DNA from: Desulfobulbus alkaliphilus
GTDB lineage: Bacteria; Desulfobacterota; Desulfobulbia; Desulfobulbales; Desulfobulbaceae
DNA: 64,000 nt
Direction: 5' to 3'
NCBI RefSeq assembly: GCF_016918545.1
Contig: NZ_JAFFQC010000008.1
Location: forward strand, 1-64,000
This document shows, piece by piece, positions 17,212 through 25,765 of the stretch; positions within the stretch are counted from its first letter, which is position 1, and every line of letters starts with the position of its first letter. A model generated the notes under the pieces. It was not told the DNA's origin, did not search any database, and saw only the letters and a list, made by a program, of their open reading frames with translations. The translations under genes and the position numbers were made by a program.

Positions 17212-18345
17212 TTAATCCTCCGGCCACTCAGCAGCTGTGTAGAAGACCCAATCATCCAACTCGTCGGTTTCCGGCCAGGAGTGGCCTTCGGGGCAAGCAG
17301 TGTAGAAATTCCACGCCTGGGTTGTGGTCAGGTTGATGCCTTCGCGGATGACTCCTTTGCCTTCATCGGCGCGGGCGGATACGCTGCGCATAAAGACAGC
17401 AAAATCAGTTGTTGCCTCTGCCTCTGGATCGCTAACTGCATACCTGTCTACAGTCGCACTCAGGCGGGGCAGGACGATGCTGTAGTTGTTCCAGGTAAAC
17501 CGATCTCCGCTGATACCCGCAGGGCACAGCCCGGCGGTGGTGATCATGCCTTCGGTGATCAGGGTGTTCTCGGGACCGACACCCAGGACGATGCGGCCGG
17601 GAGTATCATACCTGCCGAAATGGTCGGCTCTGGTATGTTCTTCTGGCGCCGTAATGCCGCCGAAGTTGACAATGTCAGCATCGTCATCTATAGCACCCAT
17701 GCCCGCCATGAGCACGCCCAGACCTCCCTGGACAGAGACTCGAGCCATGAAATCCCCGCGGTCATCGGAGTCTACAGGGGTCATCCTTCCTTCTACGTTC
17801 CCGCGACCTTCCCGGTAGGCTTCGGTTTCGTAATTCTCGGGTACGCCATCAGTGCATTCAACTCTATCCAAACCGCAATCCAGCGCATCATAATCATACG
17901 CATTCAGGTTGTAGAGGGTGGTAATGCCCAGGCTGCGCAGTTCATTGGCTTCAGCATCATTCAGGATGTGGATCTGGAACCAATGGTGCTCGTCAAAGTC
18001 CTTGGAAAAGGTGGCCGGACCGACGTTCGGGTCGGTGGTCCTGGTGGTGGTGGGTACGCGGTAGTGGGCAAAAAGGTTGGAAGCTACAGCATCATTCGTA
18101 TCCACCAGGTTGACCAGACCATTGGGAAAATTTCCGTTCCTGGTTTCATTAAAGGTTGACAGTGCCGTAACCAACCGCTGCTGGTTGGAGTCGCACACCA
18201 CTTCTTCGGTGCCGCCGACGATGCCCGCAAAGCGCGGGGCCACCATGGCAATAAGAAAACCCATGATGGCCACGACCACCAGAATTTCCAGCAGGGTAAA
18301 GCCTTCCTCGGATGTTGCCTTGCGTCTGAGTTGTTGAGTCAACAT
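17212..18345 (-). CDS. Large type IV pseudopilin-like protein (paralogue of 172-1143)
   Basis: 377 residues. The ATG at 18345 follows a GGAG site. The leader is basic and short (MLTQQLRRKATSEEG), then FTLLE with Glu at +5 and the helix ILVVVAIMGFLIAM. The large domain aligns by eye with the protein at 172: HHWFQIHILNDAEANELRSL, a GGLGVLMAGMG block, ENTLITEGM ... GLCPAGI, and NNYSIVLPRLSATVDRY. Unlike the rest of the cluster it is on the minus strand with a long leader region and a downstream hairpin, and its coding sequence is less GC-rich. Both fit a separately controlled, well-expressed gene. It is a candidate for the main fibre subunit of the machine encoded at 3669-16202, but at more than twice normal pilin size this is an inference. 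Confidence 0.8.
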   Translation of the reverse strand: MLTQQLRRKATSEEGFTLLEILVVVAIMGFLIAMVAPRFAGIVGGTEEVVCDSNQQRLVTALSTFNETRNGNFPNGLVNLVDTNDAVASNLFAHYRVPTTTRTTDPNVGPATFSKDFDEHHWFQIHILNDAEANELRSLGITTLYNLNAYDYDALDCGLDRVECTDGVPENYETEAYREGRGNVEGRMTPVDSDDRGDFMARVSVQGGLGVLMAGMGAIDDDADIVNFGGITAPEEHTRADHFGRYDTPGRIVLGVGPENTLITEGMITTAGLCPAGISGDRFTWNNYSIVLPRLSATVDRYAVSDPEAEATTDFAVFMRSVSARADEGKGVIREGINLTTTQAWNFYTACPEGHSWPETDELDDWVFYTAAEWPED

Positions 18346-18665
18346 GTTACATTCTCCAAAAGTTGTTCCGTTGATAATGGTGCAACAACTCACCCTCAGA
18401 GTCTGTGGCTACCGGCCATAATATCAGCATATCTTGGTCACGGCGGATATCTTATGCTGGCAATTTTGACCTTGCCTGCGTCCACGGGATGATCCGCCAT
18501 CCCCTTCCCAGCACCCTGCCGGGCAAAGGGTGGTACTTCTTTCCCTCCACTCTAGGCATCACCTCCTTAAACGATTCATGATGAAGTTAAAAAAACAAGC
18601 ACACGTACCCAGGTAACAGCGGCCTGCAATTGTTTGCAGAAACGGCGCGGGCCTGGTCACTCTTT
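18346..18665 (-). promoter_or_regulatory. Leader/promoter region of the pseudopilin gene
   Basis: About 320 bases with no gene upstream of the minus-strand pseudopilin gene. It must hold its promoter. I see no convincing -24/-12 or -35/-10 pair and no clear riboswitch. A purine-rich GGAGGTGATG stretch on the minus strand near 18560 is not followed by a sensible reading frame. Confidence 0.35.
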
Positions 18666-18883
18666 CCTGAATCCGTGACGGCTGGACGCTTGCTTTGGAT
18701 ATACCTTGCTGTAATCATTTTATAATTGCAGCGAAATCCCTGGCAATAACGTTCACCAGCCGCCCTTCGGGCCATCCGTCCGCACGCCATCTTCATTGCT
18801 CGTAACCATCCGATAAAGTGTCCATTAATCGAACGGTCACGAACAACAAAGCTGACGCACGGACAAATGCTCACGGATCCAGG
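18666..18883 (+). repeat. MITE-like repeat, copy A (long form, forward)
   Basis: 218 bp. The left end CCTGAATCCGTGACGG and right end TCACGGATCCAGG are inverted. It contains the shared core (CTTGCTGTAATCA-like segment, CCGCCCTTCGGG hairpin) and the long-form module with the palindrome CCGATAAAG...TTAATCG. Flanked by a perfect 5-bp direct duplication, TCTTT at 18661-18665 and 18884-18888. Confidence 0.9.
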
Positions 18884-19623
18884 TCTTTTTGACCATACGC
18901 ATTCCTGGCCTGCTGTCTTGCCGGCGGCCGACACGGTCGCCAAAACCGTGGCAGGCTTTGTCCTTTCCCATCCCTTTGTGCCAAGGCCCGGAAATTGTCA
19001 GTTCAGCCACCGAACAATCAATCTGTGCCATTCCTGTCAGATTACGTTGTCAGCAATGAACCTTCATGCCTGCCAATCATTCTCCACAGACCAGCCGTTA
19101 CCCATCCTCTCTATTGTTATTTGGGCGAGATGTGCAATGCTCACCCTTTGGGTCGTTATGCTAGCAGACCTTCGTTAGCCTGTCAATCCTTTTTTTGCAC
19201 ACCCTAAAGATTGTACACTCGACCAACATGAGGGCCACGGGACGACAGGAAAAGGTGAGGCGCGTCAGTATACAAGAGGGGCGTGCTGCTCTACGACGGC
19301 ATAGAGAGACGATGCCGCTGGCCGACGGAATCTGGACAGCCCCATTAAAACCGCCATTCCGCAAGGCTCTTTCAGTTGTAATGTTTCAGCCATCGGACCG
19401 CTTCCGACTTACGCTCAAAAGTCTGTGACATGCAGGGGAACCCTTTCAACCTCACCTCTGCACAGGATACCGTCCCCTTTTTTCGTTTACGCGCTTTCAC
19501 GGTAGTCAGAGAACCTCCGCCTCAAGGCGAGGATTTTCTGGTCGCATTTTTGGTCGCATTTTTTTGCTGATTGATGCGATTTTCTGATAACGGGAGATAT
19601 TTGCAGCTCATCGAACCCCTGAA
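18884..19623. other. Region without recognisable genes; GGTCGCATTTTT direct repeat
   Basis: About 740 bases with no supported gene. At 19540-19563 the 12-mer GGTCGCATTTTT occurs twice in tandem, just beyond the terminator of tRNA-Leu. Repeats of this kind beside a tRNA 3' end can mark old integration sites, but no integrase is present. Confidence 0.45.
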
Positions 19624-19665
19624 AACAAAAAAGGCTAACCCGCCGATATCCGGCAGGTTAGCCTT
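19624..19665 (-). terminator. Rho-independent terminator after tRNA-Leu
   Basis: Stem AAGGCTAACC / GGTTAGCCTT extended by GCCG/CGGC, with a run of T on the minus strand (TTTTTTGTTTTC). It ends the minus-strand gap-to-tRNA transcription unit. Confidence 0.85.
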
Positions 19666-19674
19666 GCAAATGAA

Positions 19675-19760
19675 TGGTGCCGAAGGCGAGATTCGAACTC
19701 GCACGACCGTGGGCCACTACCCCCTCAAGATAGCGTGTCTACCAATTCCACCACTTCGGC
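19675..19760 (-). tRNA. tRNA-Leu (anticodon GAG)
   Basis: 86 nt including encoded CCA. On the minus strand it begins GCCGAAGTGGTGGAATTGG and has the anticodon arm CTATCTTGAGGGGGTAG with GAG in the loop. A long variable arm (class II), a GTTCGAATC T-loop and the acceptor CTTCGGC then CACCA follow. It lies 9 bases downstream of secG and is probably co-transcribed with it. Confidence 0.96.
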
Positions 19761-19769
19761 ATGTTGTTT

Positions 19770-20165
19770 TTATTGTGTTGGTTCGTCCGGCAACGCCCCC
19801 TCGGCTGGCTCAACGGGAGTCACCGGAACCACAGGTGCCGGTAGCGGAACCACCGGAGACGGCATCGGTTCCTCGACCGCGGGTGGTTCCTCGGGTTGCT
19901 CGACCCTCAGGTCGCCCATCACCGTCCCGGTGCTTCTTGTCGAGGCAAGATAAGCAAGGCTCACAGAGGTGAGCATGAAAATGATGGCCGCCAGGGTAGT
20001 GATTTTATTAAGCAGCGGCACAGGGCCTTCTGAACCGAAAAGGGATTGGCTCGATGATCCTCCGAAGGTCGCACCAACATCCGCTCCTTTCCCCTGTTGC
20101 AGCAACACAATGCCAATGAGAAAAAAACAAATAAAAACGTGGACTGCGATAAGTATTGTTGTCAT
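19770..20165 (-). CDS. secG: Preprotein translocase subunit SecG
   Basis: 131 residues. Two membrane helices (residues ~3-20 and ~55-75) enclose the conserved QQGKGADVGATFGGSSSQSLFG segment that defines SecG. It helps SecYE with SecA-driven export. The C-terminus carries an unusually long Pro/Val/Glu-rich tail of ~45 residues. Its ATG overlaps the tpiA stop (ATGA), and tRNA-Leu follows. Confidence 0.95.
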   Translation of the reverse strand: MTTILIAVHVFICFFLIGIVLLQQGKGADVGATFGGSSSQSLFGSEGPVPLLNKITTLAAIIFMLTSVSLAYLASTRSTGTVMGDLRVEQPEEPPAVEEPMPSPVVPLPAPVVPVTPVEPAEGALPDEPTQ

Positions 20166-20917
20166 GTAAAATGAACTATCCGTGCAAACGAATCGGGGTT
20201 GAGGGCCGCACCACCAACAAGCGCGCCATCTATATCAGGCTGGGCCATCAACTCGTCGATATTGTCAGGTTTAACCGAACCACCATACAACACTCTCACC
20301 GTTTCGGCAATCTTTTTATCGTACAGTCCTGCCAGTAATTGCCGAAGAAAATGGTGGACCTCCTGGGCCTGTTGCGGGGTGGCCGTTTTACCGGTACCAA
20401 TAGCCCAGACCGGTTCATAGGCGAGCACCACCTGCTCTGCCCGGGCTGGCGGCACATTTTCAAGCCCTTCGCACAGCTGCGTTTCCAGGACCTTGAAGGT
20501 CGCTTCGGCTTGCCGCTCGTCCAGGGTCTCACCGATGCAGAGAACAGGTACAAGCCCGGCATCGAGTGCCGCCAGCAGGCGCTGATTCACCATGACATTG
20601 TCCTCGCCGAAAATGTGTCGCCGTTCAGAATGACCGATGATAGCCATGCGCACCCCGAGGTCGGTGAGCATCCGAGGAGATATTTCTCCCGTGTAGGCCC
20701 CTTCCTGCTCCCAGGCAACATTCTGTGCCCCAAGCAGAACGGCGGAGTTGCGCAACTCCGCGGCCACTGCCGCCAGCGAGGTAAACGAGGGCGCCACCAT
20801 GACGTCACGATCGGTATGCTCCCGGCTGATCGCGGCTATGGCTTGAGCCAAACGCACGGCTTCCCCGCTCGTAAGATACATTTTCCAGTTTCCGGCTAGT
20901 AACGGCCGCCTGCTCAT
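20162..20917 (-). CDS. tpiA: Triosephosphate isomerase
   Basis: 251 residues, the usual length. It interconverts glyceraldehyde-3-phosphate and dihydroxyacetone phosphate in glycolysis. Visible are the N-terminal GNWKMY with the substrate Lys, the electrophilic His in GHSERR, the catalytic Glu in LAYEPVWAIGTG, the flexible-loop region, and the C-terminal YGGSVKPDN and GALVGGAAL phosphate-binding segments. The start follows GGAGGGGATT. It lies 45 bases after pgk in a gap-rimI-pgk-tpiA-secG unit. Confidence 0.97.
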   Translation of the reverse strand: MSRRPLLAGNWKMYLTSGEAVRLAQAIAAISREHTDRDVMVAPSFTSLAAVAAELRNSAVLLGAQNVAWEQEGAYTGEISPRMLTDLGVRMAIIGHSERRHIFGEDNVMVNQRLLAALDAGLVPVLCIGETLDERQAEATFKVLETQLCEGLENVPPARAEQVVLAYEPVWAIGTGKTATPQQAQEVHHFLRQLLAGLYDKKIAETVRVLYGGSVKPDNIDELMAQPDIDGALVGGAALNPDSFARIVHFT

Positions 20918-20962
20918 AATCCCCTCCTCTCTTTGCTTCGCTCTTCGGTACCCATCCGTGTA

Positions 20963-22138
20963 TCAACCCAGGGCCTTGACGCCCGGCAGTTCCTTGCCCT
21001 CCATCAACATGAGAAAAGCGCCGCCACCGGTGGACATATAGGAAATATTATCCGCCTCACCCGACATTTTGACCGCCGCATTGGAGTCGCCGCCACCGAC
21101 AACGCTCAAGGCGTGGGAGGCCGCGATGGTGTGCGCCAGGGCCAGAGTGCCCCGCGAAAAAGCCTCCAACTCAAAGGCTCCCACAGGGCCGTTCCAGACA
21201 ATGGTCCTGGCATCGGCCAGCACCTCATTGAAACAGATCACCGAGGCCGGACCGATATCCAGGGCCATCCACCGGGCTGGTATATCCTGCACCGTCACCT
21301 GCTTGCAGACCGCATCAGGGCTGAAGCGGTCCGCGGCGATCACATCGACCGGTAAATACACCTTGACCTTTTTCTCCCTCGCTTGACGGAGTATTTCGAC
21401 AGCGTCTTCGAGCAACTCATCCTCGACTTTGGATGCACCGACATCATAGCCTTGCGACTTCAAAAAGGTATTGGCCATGGCACCACCAAGGATCATGCTG
21501 TCGACCCGATCCAGCATGGCATGCAGGGCCTCGAGCTTGCCCGAGACCTTGGCGCCGCCGATGACGGCCACCAGGGGACGCTGGGGCGTTTCCACGCAAC
21601 GATGGAAGTACTCCATTTCCCTGGCGAGAAGAAAACCGGCTGCCCGTTCGCGCACATGGGCGGTTACGCCCACCACCGAGGCATGGGCCCGATGGGACAC
21701 CGCAAAGGCATCGTTGACGTAGATATCGATGCCCGCGGCCAGTTGCCGGGAAAAGTCCGGATCATTTTTTTCCTCTTCGGCGTGAAAGCGAAGGTTTTCC
21801 AGCAGGAGCACCTGGCCATCGGCCAGTTCCGCCACCGCTGCGGCGACCTCCGGGCCGATGCAATCAGGGGCAAGGGCAACGGGCATGCCCAGCACGGCCC
21901 CGAGATGGGCGGCCACAGGGGCCAGCGAGTACTTCGCCACCGGCTGTCCCTTTGGCCTGCCCATATGGGTACAGAGGATGATCCGTGCCTTATGTTCGAT
22001 CAGGTAGTGCAGGGTGGGGAGCACGGCCCGGATGCGCAGGTCATCGGTCACCTCTCCCTGCTCATTCATGGGCACATTGAAGTCCACCCGGACAAGGACA
22101 TTTTTGCCGGCAGGATCAAGGTCGCGTAGGGTTTTCAT
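20963..22138 (-). CDS. pgk: Phosphoglycerate kinase
   Basis: 391 residues. It transfers the acyl phosphate of 1,3-bisphosphoglycerate to ADP in the cytoplasm. The sequence shows the N-terminal VLVRVDFNVPMN signature, THMGRPKG, the basic substrate patch, AVIGGAKVSGKLEAL, and the C-terminal GGGDSNAAV and STGGGAFL nucleotide-site segments. The ATG overlaps the rimI stop (ATGA). Confidence 0.97.
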   Translation of the reverse strand: MKTLRDLDPAGKNVLVRVDFNVPMNEQGEVTDDLRIRAVLPTLHYLIEHKARIILCTHMGRPKGQPVAKYSLAPVAAHLGAVLGMPVALAPDCIGPEVAAAVAELADGQVLLLENLRFHAEEEKNDPDFSRQLAAGIDIYVNDAFAVSHRAHASVVGVTAHVRERAAGFLLAREMEYFHRCVETPQRPLVAVIGGAKVSGKLEALHAMLDRVDSMILGGAMANTFLKSQGYDVGASKVEDELLEDAVEILRQAREKKVKVYLPVDVIAADRFSPDAVCKQVTVQDIPARWMALDIGPASVICFNEVLADARTIVWNGPVGAFELEAFSRGTLALAHTIAASHALSVVGGGDSNAAVKMSGEADNISYMSTGGGAFLMLMEGKELPGVKALG

Positions 22139-22593
22139 GATTTCTCTCCAAGAGGATTGACCAGATCAGCGCGAAAGAGGAGAGCATCCTCACTTGGCTG
22201 GGTGTAATACTTTTTCCGCAGTCCGACCTGAAAAAACCCGGCGGCGCGGTACAGATGGATTGCAGCTTCATTGGCGGCACGCACCTCAAGGAAGCAGGTG
22301 GTATATCCCTGCTCCACCAGGATTTGCAAGCCAGTATCGAGCAGAGTTCGACCGATCCCGCGCCGTTGCCATTGTTCATCTACAACCAGCCGTATCAGTT
22401 CGCATTCAGGTCGGCAGGCCCTGAACATTGCATAACCAAGCAACCTTCCATCCAGGAGAGCAGTCAGCCCGGTGCTGTTCGCCAAAGCCAGTTCCTCCTT
22501 GACCTGGGCAGCGCTCCAGGGGTGGGCCATGGCCGATTGTTCAATGGCGAGAACACCGCCCAGATCGCCCGGCTGAAGCGGCCGAAAGTTCAC
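22135..22593 (-). CDS. rimI: RimI-type ribosomal protein alanine N-acetyltransferase
   Basis: 152-residue GNAT protein. The acetyl-CoA site is seen as VVDEQWQRRGIGRTLL (Q/RxxGxG/A), with LEVRAANEAAIHLYRAAGF as the typical RimI C-terminal motif. RimI acetylates the N-terminus of ribosomal protein S18. It is wedged between gap and pgk with 4-base overlaps on both sides, an unusual neighbourhood that implies coupled translation rather than related function. Confidence 0.85.
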   Translation of the reverse strand: MNFRPLQPGDLGGVLAIEQSAMAHPWSAAQVKEELALANSTGLTALLDGRLLGYAMFRACRPECELIRLVVDEQWQRRGIGRTLLDTGLQILVEQGYTTCFLEVRAANEAAIHLYRAAGFFQVGLRKKYYTQPSEDALLFRADLVNPLGEKS

Positions 22594-23810
22594 ACCATAC
22601 GGTCAGCCACGGAAACGGTGAGTTCTCCGAGCATGTTAGTATAACTCCCCAGTTCATTGTCATACCAGCCGTAGATGACCGCCTGGGTGATCGGTACCTC
22701 GAGAATGGGGGCGGTGAATCCTTCCTCGAATTTATAATTTTTCAGGTTGTGGAGGTTGACCCTGATGCTGGCGGTTCGGGTATGGATTTCATTGGATTCG
22801 ATGACTACCGCCGCCTTTGGGATGCCGATGATATCCGAGGAGACATTCTGTTCCGTGGAGAAGATCAGATATGGACTTGTTTTGGAGTACTCTTCATAGA
22901 TGGAGTTCAGCAGGGTCCGGTTAATCGGGTTTTCAAGTTCATCCTGCAGGTTGAGCACCAGGACGATGAGCGAGCCGGTTGAAGTGGGGATGCGCACCGA
23001 TTCCGCGGTGAAACCGATGGATTTCATCTCCGGAATCACCAGCCCCAGGGCCTTGGCGGCTCCAGTAGAGGTGAGAATGATATTGTTGAGAATCGATCGG
23101 TTCTTGCGCAGATCCGATGCCCCGGCCTCAGGCAGGCGGTCAAGAACCTGCTGGGAGCCGGTGACGGCATGCACGGTGACCATGGAGGCGGAAAGCATTT
23201 TTTCGGCACCGAAATGATCGATCAGAGGTTTGATCATATACGAAAGGCAGGTGGTGGTACACGAGGCCGCGGAGATGATGCTGTGTCGGGAGGGGTCATA
23301 GTCGTCATCATTGATCCCCATGACCGTAGTGATCGCGTCCTCAGGCATATCCAGCCCTTTGGCCTGAATTTTAAACGGGGCCGAGACCAGCACTTTTTCC
23401 GCACCGGCAAGCAGGTGGCCGCGAACAGAACCCCGGCCTTCGTCGGGATCTGCTGTCGGATCCTTGAAGGCTCCGGTGGTGTCCACCACCAGTTGCACCT
23501 GGTTGCCGCGCCAATCGATATCCCGGGGGTTCCGTGCCTGGCGGAGAAAGGTGACCGGTATGCCGTTGATGGTCATGGAGCCTGCGGCCTCATTCAGGTT
23601 TTCAATCACCCGCCCCCCTTTATGACCGTGGAGGTACATGCTGAGCCTGCCGTAGGTGGAGTCCTTTTCAATGGCCGCGGCAATGTCTACCAGGCCGGAG
23701 CCGACGTTTCTCCCCAGGTTGACAATAATTTCCGAAAAATATTGGCGGGAGGCATGATGCCACAACGATAGTTTGCCGATTCTTCCAAGTCCATTAAGCC
23801 CGAGTTTCAT
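22590..23810 (-). CDS. gap: Glyceraldehyde-3-phosphate dehydrogenase family protein, long form
   Basis: 406 residues, about 70 more than classical GAPDH. The Rossmann start GLNGLGRIGK, the TTGAF motif and the C-terminal YGWYDNELGSYTNML are clear. The catalytic cysteine is C184 in SAASCTTTC; most GAPDHs have SNASCTTN here, so two flanking positions differ. The partner His is H214 in VTVHAVTG. Extra sequence lies near residues 36-75 and 120-130. The link with pgk and tpiA supports a role in triose-phosphate metabolism. Whether it uses NAD or NADP, and favours glycolysis or gluconeogenesis, cannot be told. The start follows AAGGAG. Confidence 0.85.
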   Translation of the reverse strand: MKLGLNGLGRIGKLSLWHHASRQYFSEIIVNLGRNVGSGLVDIAAAIEKDSTYGRLSMYLHGHKGGRVIENLNEAAGSMTINGIPVTFLRQARNPRDIDWRGNQVQLVVDTTGAFKDPTADPDEGRGSVRGHLLAGAEKVLVSAPFKIQAKGLDMPEDAITTVMGINDDDYDPSRHSIISAASCTTTCLSYMIKPLIDHFGAEKMLSASMVTVHAVTGSQQVLDRLPEAGASDLRKNRSILNNIILTSTGAAKALGLVIPEMKSIGFTAESVRIPTSTGSLIVLVLNLQDELENPINRTLLNSIYEEYSKTSPYLIFSTEQNVSSDIIGIPKAAVVIESNEIHTRTASIRVNLHNLKNYKFEEGFTAPILEVPITQAVIYGWYDNELGSYTNMLGELTVSVADRMV

Positions 23811-24049
23811 TATGAAGTTCTCCTTTAGGTTGGATTATGGCGGAAAACCTGGTATATGGCCAACGATGGATACCAGTTTCCGCTCTTTTCCGGCAGGACG
23901 TACTTTTTGCTGCCATAATAAGTGTAAATAGAGTAAAAAACAAGCCCACTCGAAAGCATAACCTTGTCCACTCAGGGAAAAGTCTGCACTGGACACCCGC
24001 AAGTGGCCAGCCTGATTGCTGCCCATTTCGGGCCTGAAAACAACCCGCT

Positions 24050-24748
24050 ATGCTGCTCCCTCCGGATCGCCAGAACGGCATTCTCCTCAAACGGTATAAA
24101 CGCTTTCTTGCCGATGTGCGGATGGAAACCGGCCGGACCCTGACGGTCCACTGCCCCAACTCGGGCTCCATGCGGGGCTGTGCCGAGCCCGGCAGCCCGG
24201 TGATCATCAGCCACTCCGCCAATCCGCGGCGGAAATATCCCTGGACCCTGGAAATGGTGCAGCACAACGGAATCTGGATCGGTGTCAACACCGGCAGGAC
24301 CAACGGGCTCGTCAGAGAGGCCCTCGAACAGGGGGTGATCAATGACTTCGGTACCATCACCGCCCTCACAGCGGAAATCACCGTATCCGGACAAAGCAGA
24401 CTGGATTTTCTGATCGAAAGCTCGACAGGCTCGACCTACCTGGAAGTGAAAAACTGCTCCCTGGTTGAAGAGCAAATCGCTTTCTTCCCCGATGCAATCA
24501 CCATCAGGGGCACCAGACACCTGATGGAACTTGCTGCGCTCAGAAGTGCCGGCCATGGTGCCGTGGTGCTCTTCTGCATCCAGCGTCAGGACGCCCGCTG
24601 CTTCAAACCGGCGGCGCATATTGATCGAAAGTATGCGGAAACCGTGGCCTGGGCGCAGGGAAAAGGCGTTCAATTTCTAGCCTATCAGGCAGAAGTAACG
24701 CCTCGGGCCATAAAAATAACAAGAAAAATACCGGTTCACCTCGAGTAA
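24050..24748 (+). CDS. sfsA: SfsA family DNA/RNA nuclease-like protein
   Basis: 232 residues, typical length. An OB-like N-terminal part (LLKRYKRFLADVRM, VHCPNSGSMRGC) and a nuclease-fold C-terminal part (DFLIE, YLEVKNCSL, FPDAITIRGTRHLMEL) are diagnostic for SfsA. The family was named for sugar fermentation stimulation and is now thought to bind or cut nucleic acid. It stands alone, divergent from gap, with no clear ribosome site. Confidence 0.92.
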   Translation: MLLPPDRQNGILLKRYKRFLADVRMETGRTLTVHCPNSGSMRGCAEPGSPVIISHSANPRRKYPWTLEMVQHNGIWIGVNTGRTNGLVREALEQGVINDFGTITALTAEITVSGQSRLDFLIESSTGSTYLEVKNCSLVEEQIAFFPDAITIRGTRHLMELAALRSAGHGAVVLFCIQRQDARCFKPAAHIDRKYAETVAWAQGKGVQFLAYQAEVTPRAIKITRKIPVHLE

Positions 24749-24827
24749 GTGCCCACCGGGCAGGACGGGGTTCGTTGCTCTCTCAACACCTCCGGCAAAG
24801 CCCTACCCTTTTGACCCTGTGCGGGCA

Positions 24828-24952
24828 CCTGGGTCCGTGAAGGCTGGTCTTGTTTTGGATATATCTTGCTGTAATCAGATTATACTTGTAGTGGAATCCT
24901 TGATGATACCCTTCAGCAGCCACCCTTCGGGGCGTTCGCTCACGGATCCAGG
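24828..24952 (+). repeat. MITE-like repeat, copy B (short form, forward)
   Basis: 125 bp from CCTGGGTCCGTGAAGG to TCACGGATCCAGG. It contains the core TATCTTGCTGTAATCAGATT and the hairpin region, but lacks the long-form module. No direct duplication is visible at its borders. It lies between sfsA and queC. Confidence 0.85.
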
Positions 24953-25039
24953 TAATTGACAATCGATATATGCGCCGGTGTACGCCGATCCACTCCCCGG
25001 CGCACCCGGAGCAACGCTTCTTCCACACCCTCATCACCC

Positions 25040-25756
25040 ATGCACACAGATTTCGTTGCCACCAGAGAGGCCGTTGTTTTATTGAGCGGCGGCCTGGACT
25101 CCACCACTGTCCTGGCCCTGGCCCGCGCGCAGGGCTTTTGCTGCAACTGCCTCAGTTTTCAATATGGCCAGCGCCAGAAAGTCGAACTTGACCGTGCCCG
25201 CCTGATCTGCCGCCAGCACAAGATCAAGCGCCACCTGGTGCTGCGCGTCGACCTTAATGCCATCGGCGGTTCTGCTTTGACCACTGACCTGCCTGTTCCC
25301 AAGGACCGTTCTCCAACCGAAATGGAAGAGGCGATACCAGTGACCTATGTACCCGCCCGCAACATCCTCTTTCTCGCTCATGCCCTTTCCTGGGCGGAGG
25401 TTCTCGGGGCTTCGGACATCTTTCTGGGCATCAATGCCGTCGACTACAGCGGCTACCCGGATTGCAGACCCGAATTCCTTGCCGCCTTCACCCAGATGGC
25501 CAACCTGGGGACCAGGGCCGGGGTAACGGGTCGACCGGTGCAAATCCATGCCCCGCTCATGTATCTGAGTAAAAAGGAAATCATCCTTGAAGGGCTTCGC
25601 CTGGGGGTCGATTACAGTCAGACACTCAGCTGTTATGATCCCGTGGCCGACCTGGCCTGCGGACGCTGCGATGCCTGCACACTCAGACTGCAGGGCTTTG
25701 AGGAAGCCGGCCTGAATGACCCGGCGCGGTATGTGGAGAATGACCCGTTCCGGTGA
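25040..25756 (+). CDS. queC: 7-cyano-7-deazaguanine synthase
   Basis: 239 residues from the ATG at 25040, whose product starts directly before the domain; an upstream in-frame start would read out of the repeat region. The PP-loop SGGLDSTT near the N-terminus binds ATP. The zinc site is the C-terminal cysteine set CYDP ... CGRCDAC. QueC converts carboxydeazaguanine to preQ0 in queuosine synthesis. No other que genes are nearby. It converges on pyrC with a 9-base gap. Confidence 0.95.
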   Translation: MHTDFVATREAVVLLSGGLDSTTVLALARAQGFCCNCLSFQYGQRQKVELDRARLICRQHKIKRHLVLRVDLNAIGGSALTTDLPVPKDRSPTEMEEAIPVTYVPARNILFLAHALSWAEVLGASDIFLGINAVDYSGYPDCRPEFLAAFTQMANLGTRAGVTGRPVQIHAPLMYLSKKEIILEGLRLGVDYSQTLSCYDPVADLACGRCDACTLRLQGFEEAGLNDPARYVENDPFR

Positions 25757-25765
25757 GCAGCCGGC

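Noticed and set aside
18455-18478. Sigma-54-like TGGCAATTTTGACCTTGC
   Set aside because: GG and GC are 13 bases apart rather than 10, and it faces away from the pseudopilin gene.
18400-18600. Possible cyclic-di-GMP (GEMM) riboswitch upstream of the minus-strand pseudopilin
   Set aside because: GTGGACGCAGG and GGCCGGTAGCC on the minus strand resemble fragments of the motif, but the essential GGCAAACC segment and stem order are missing.
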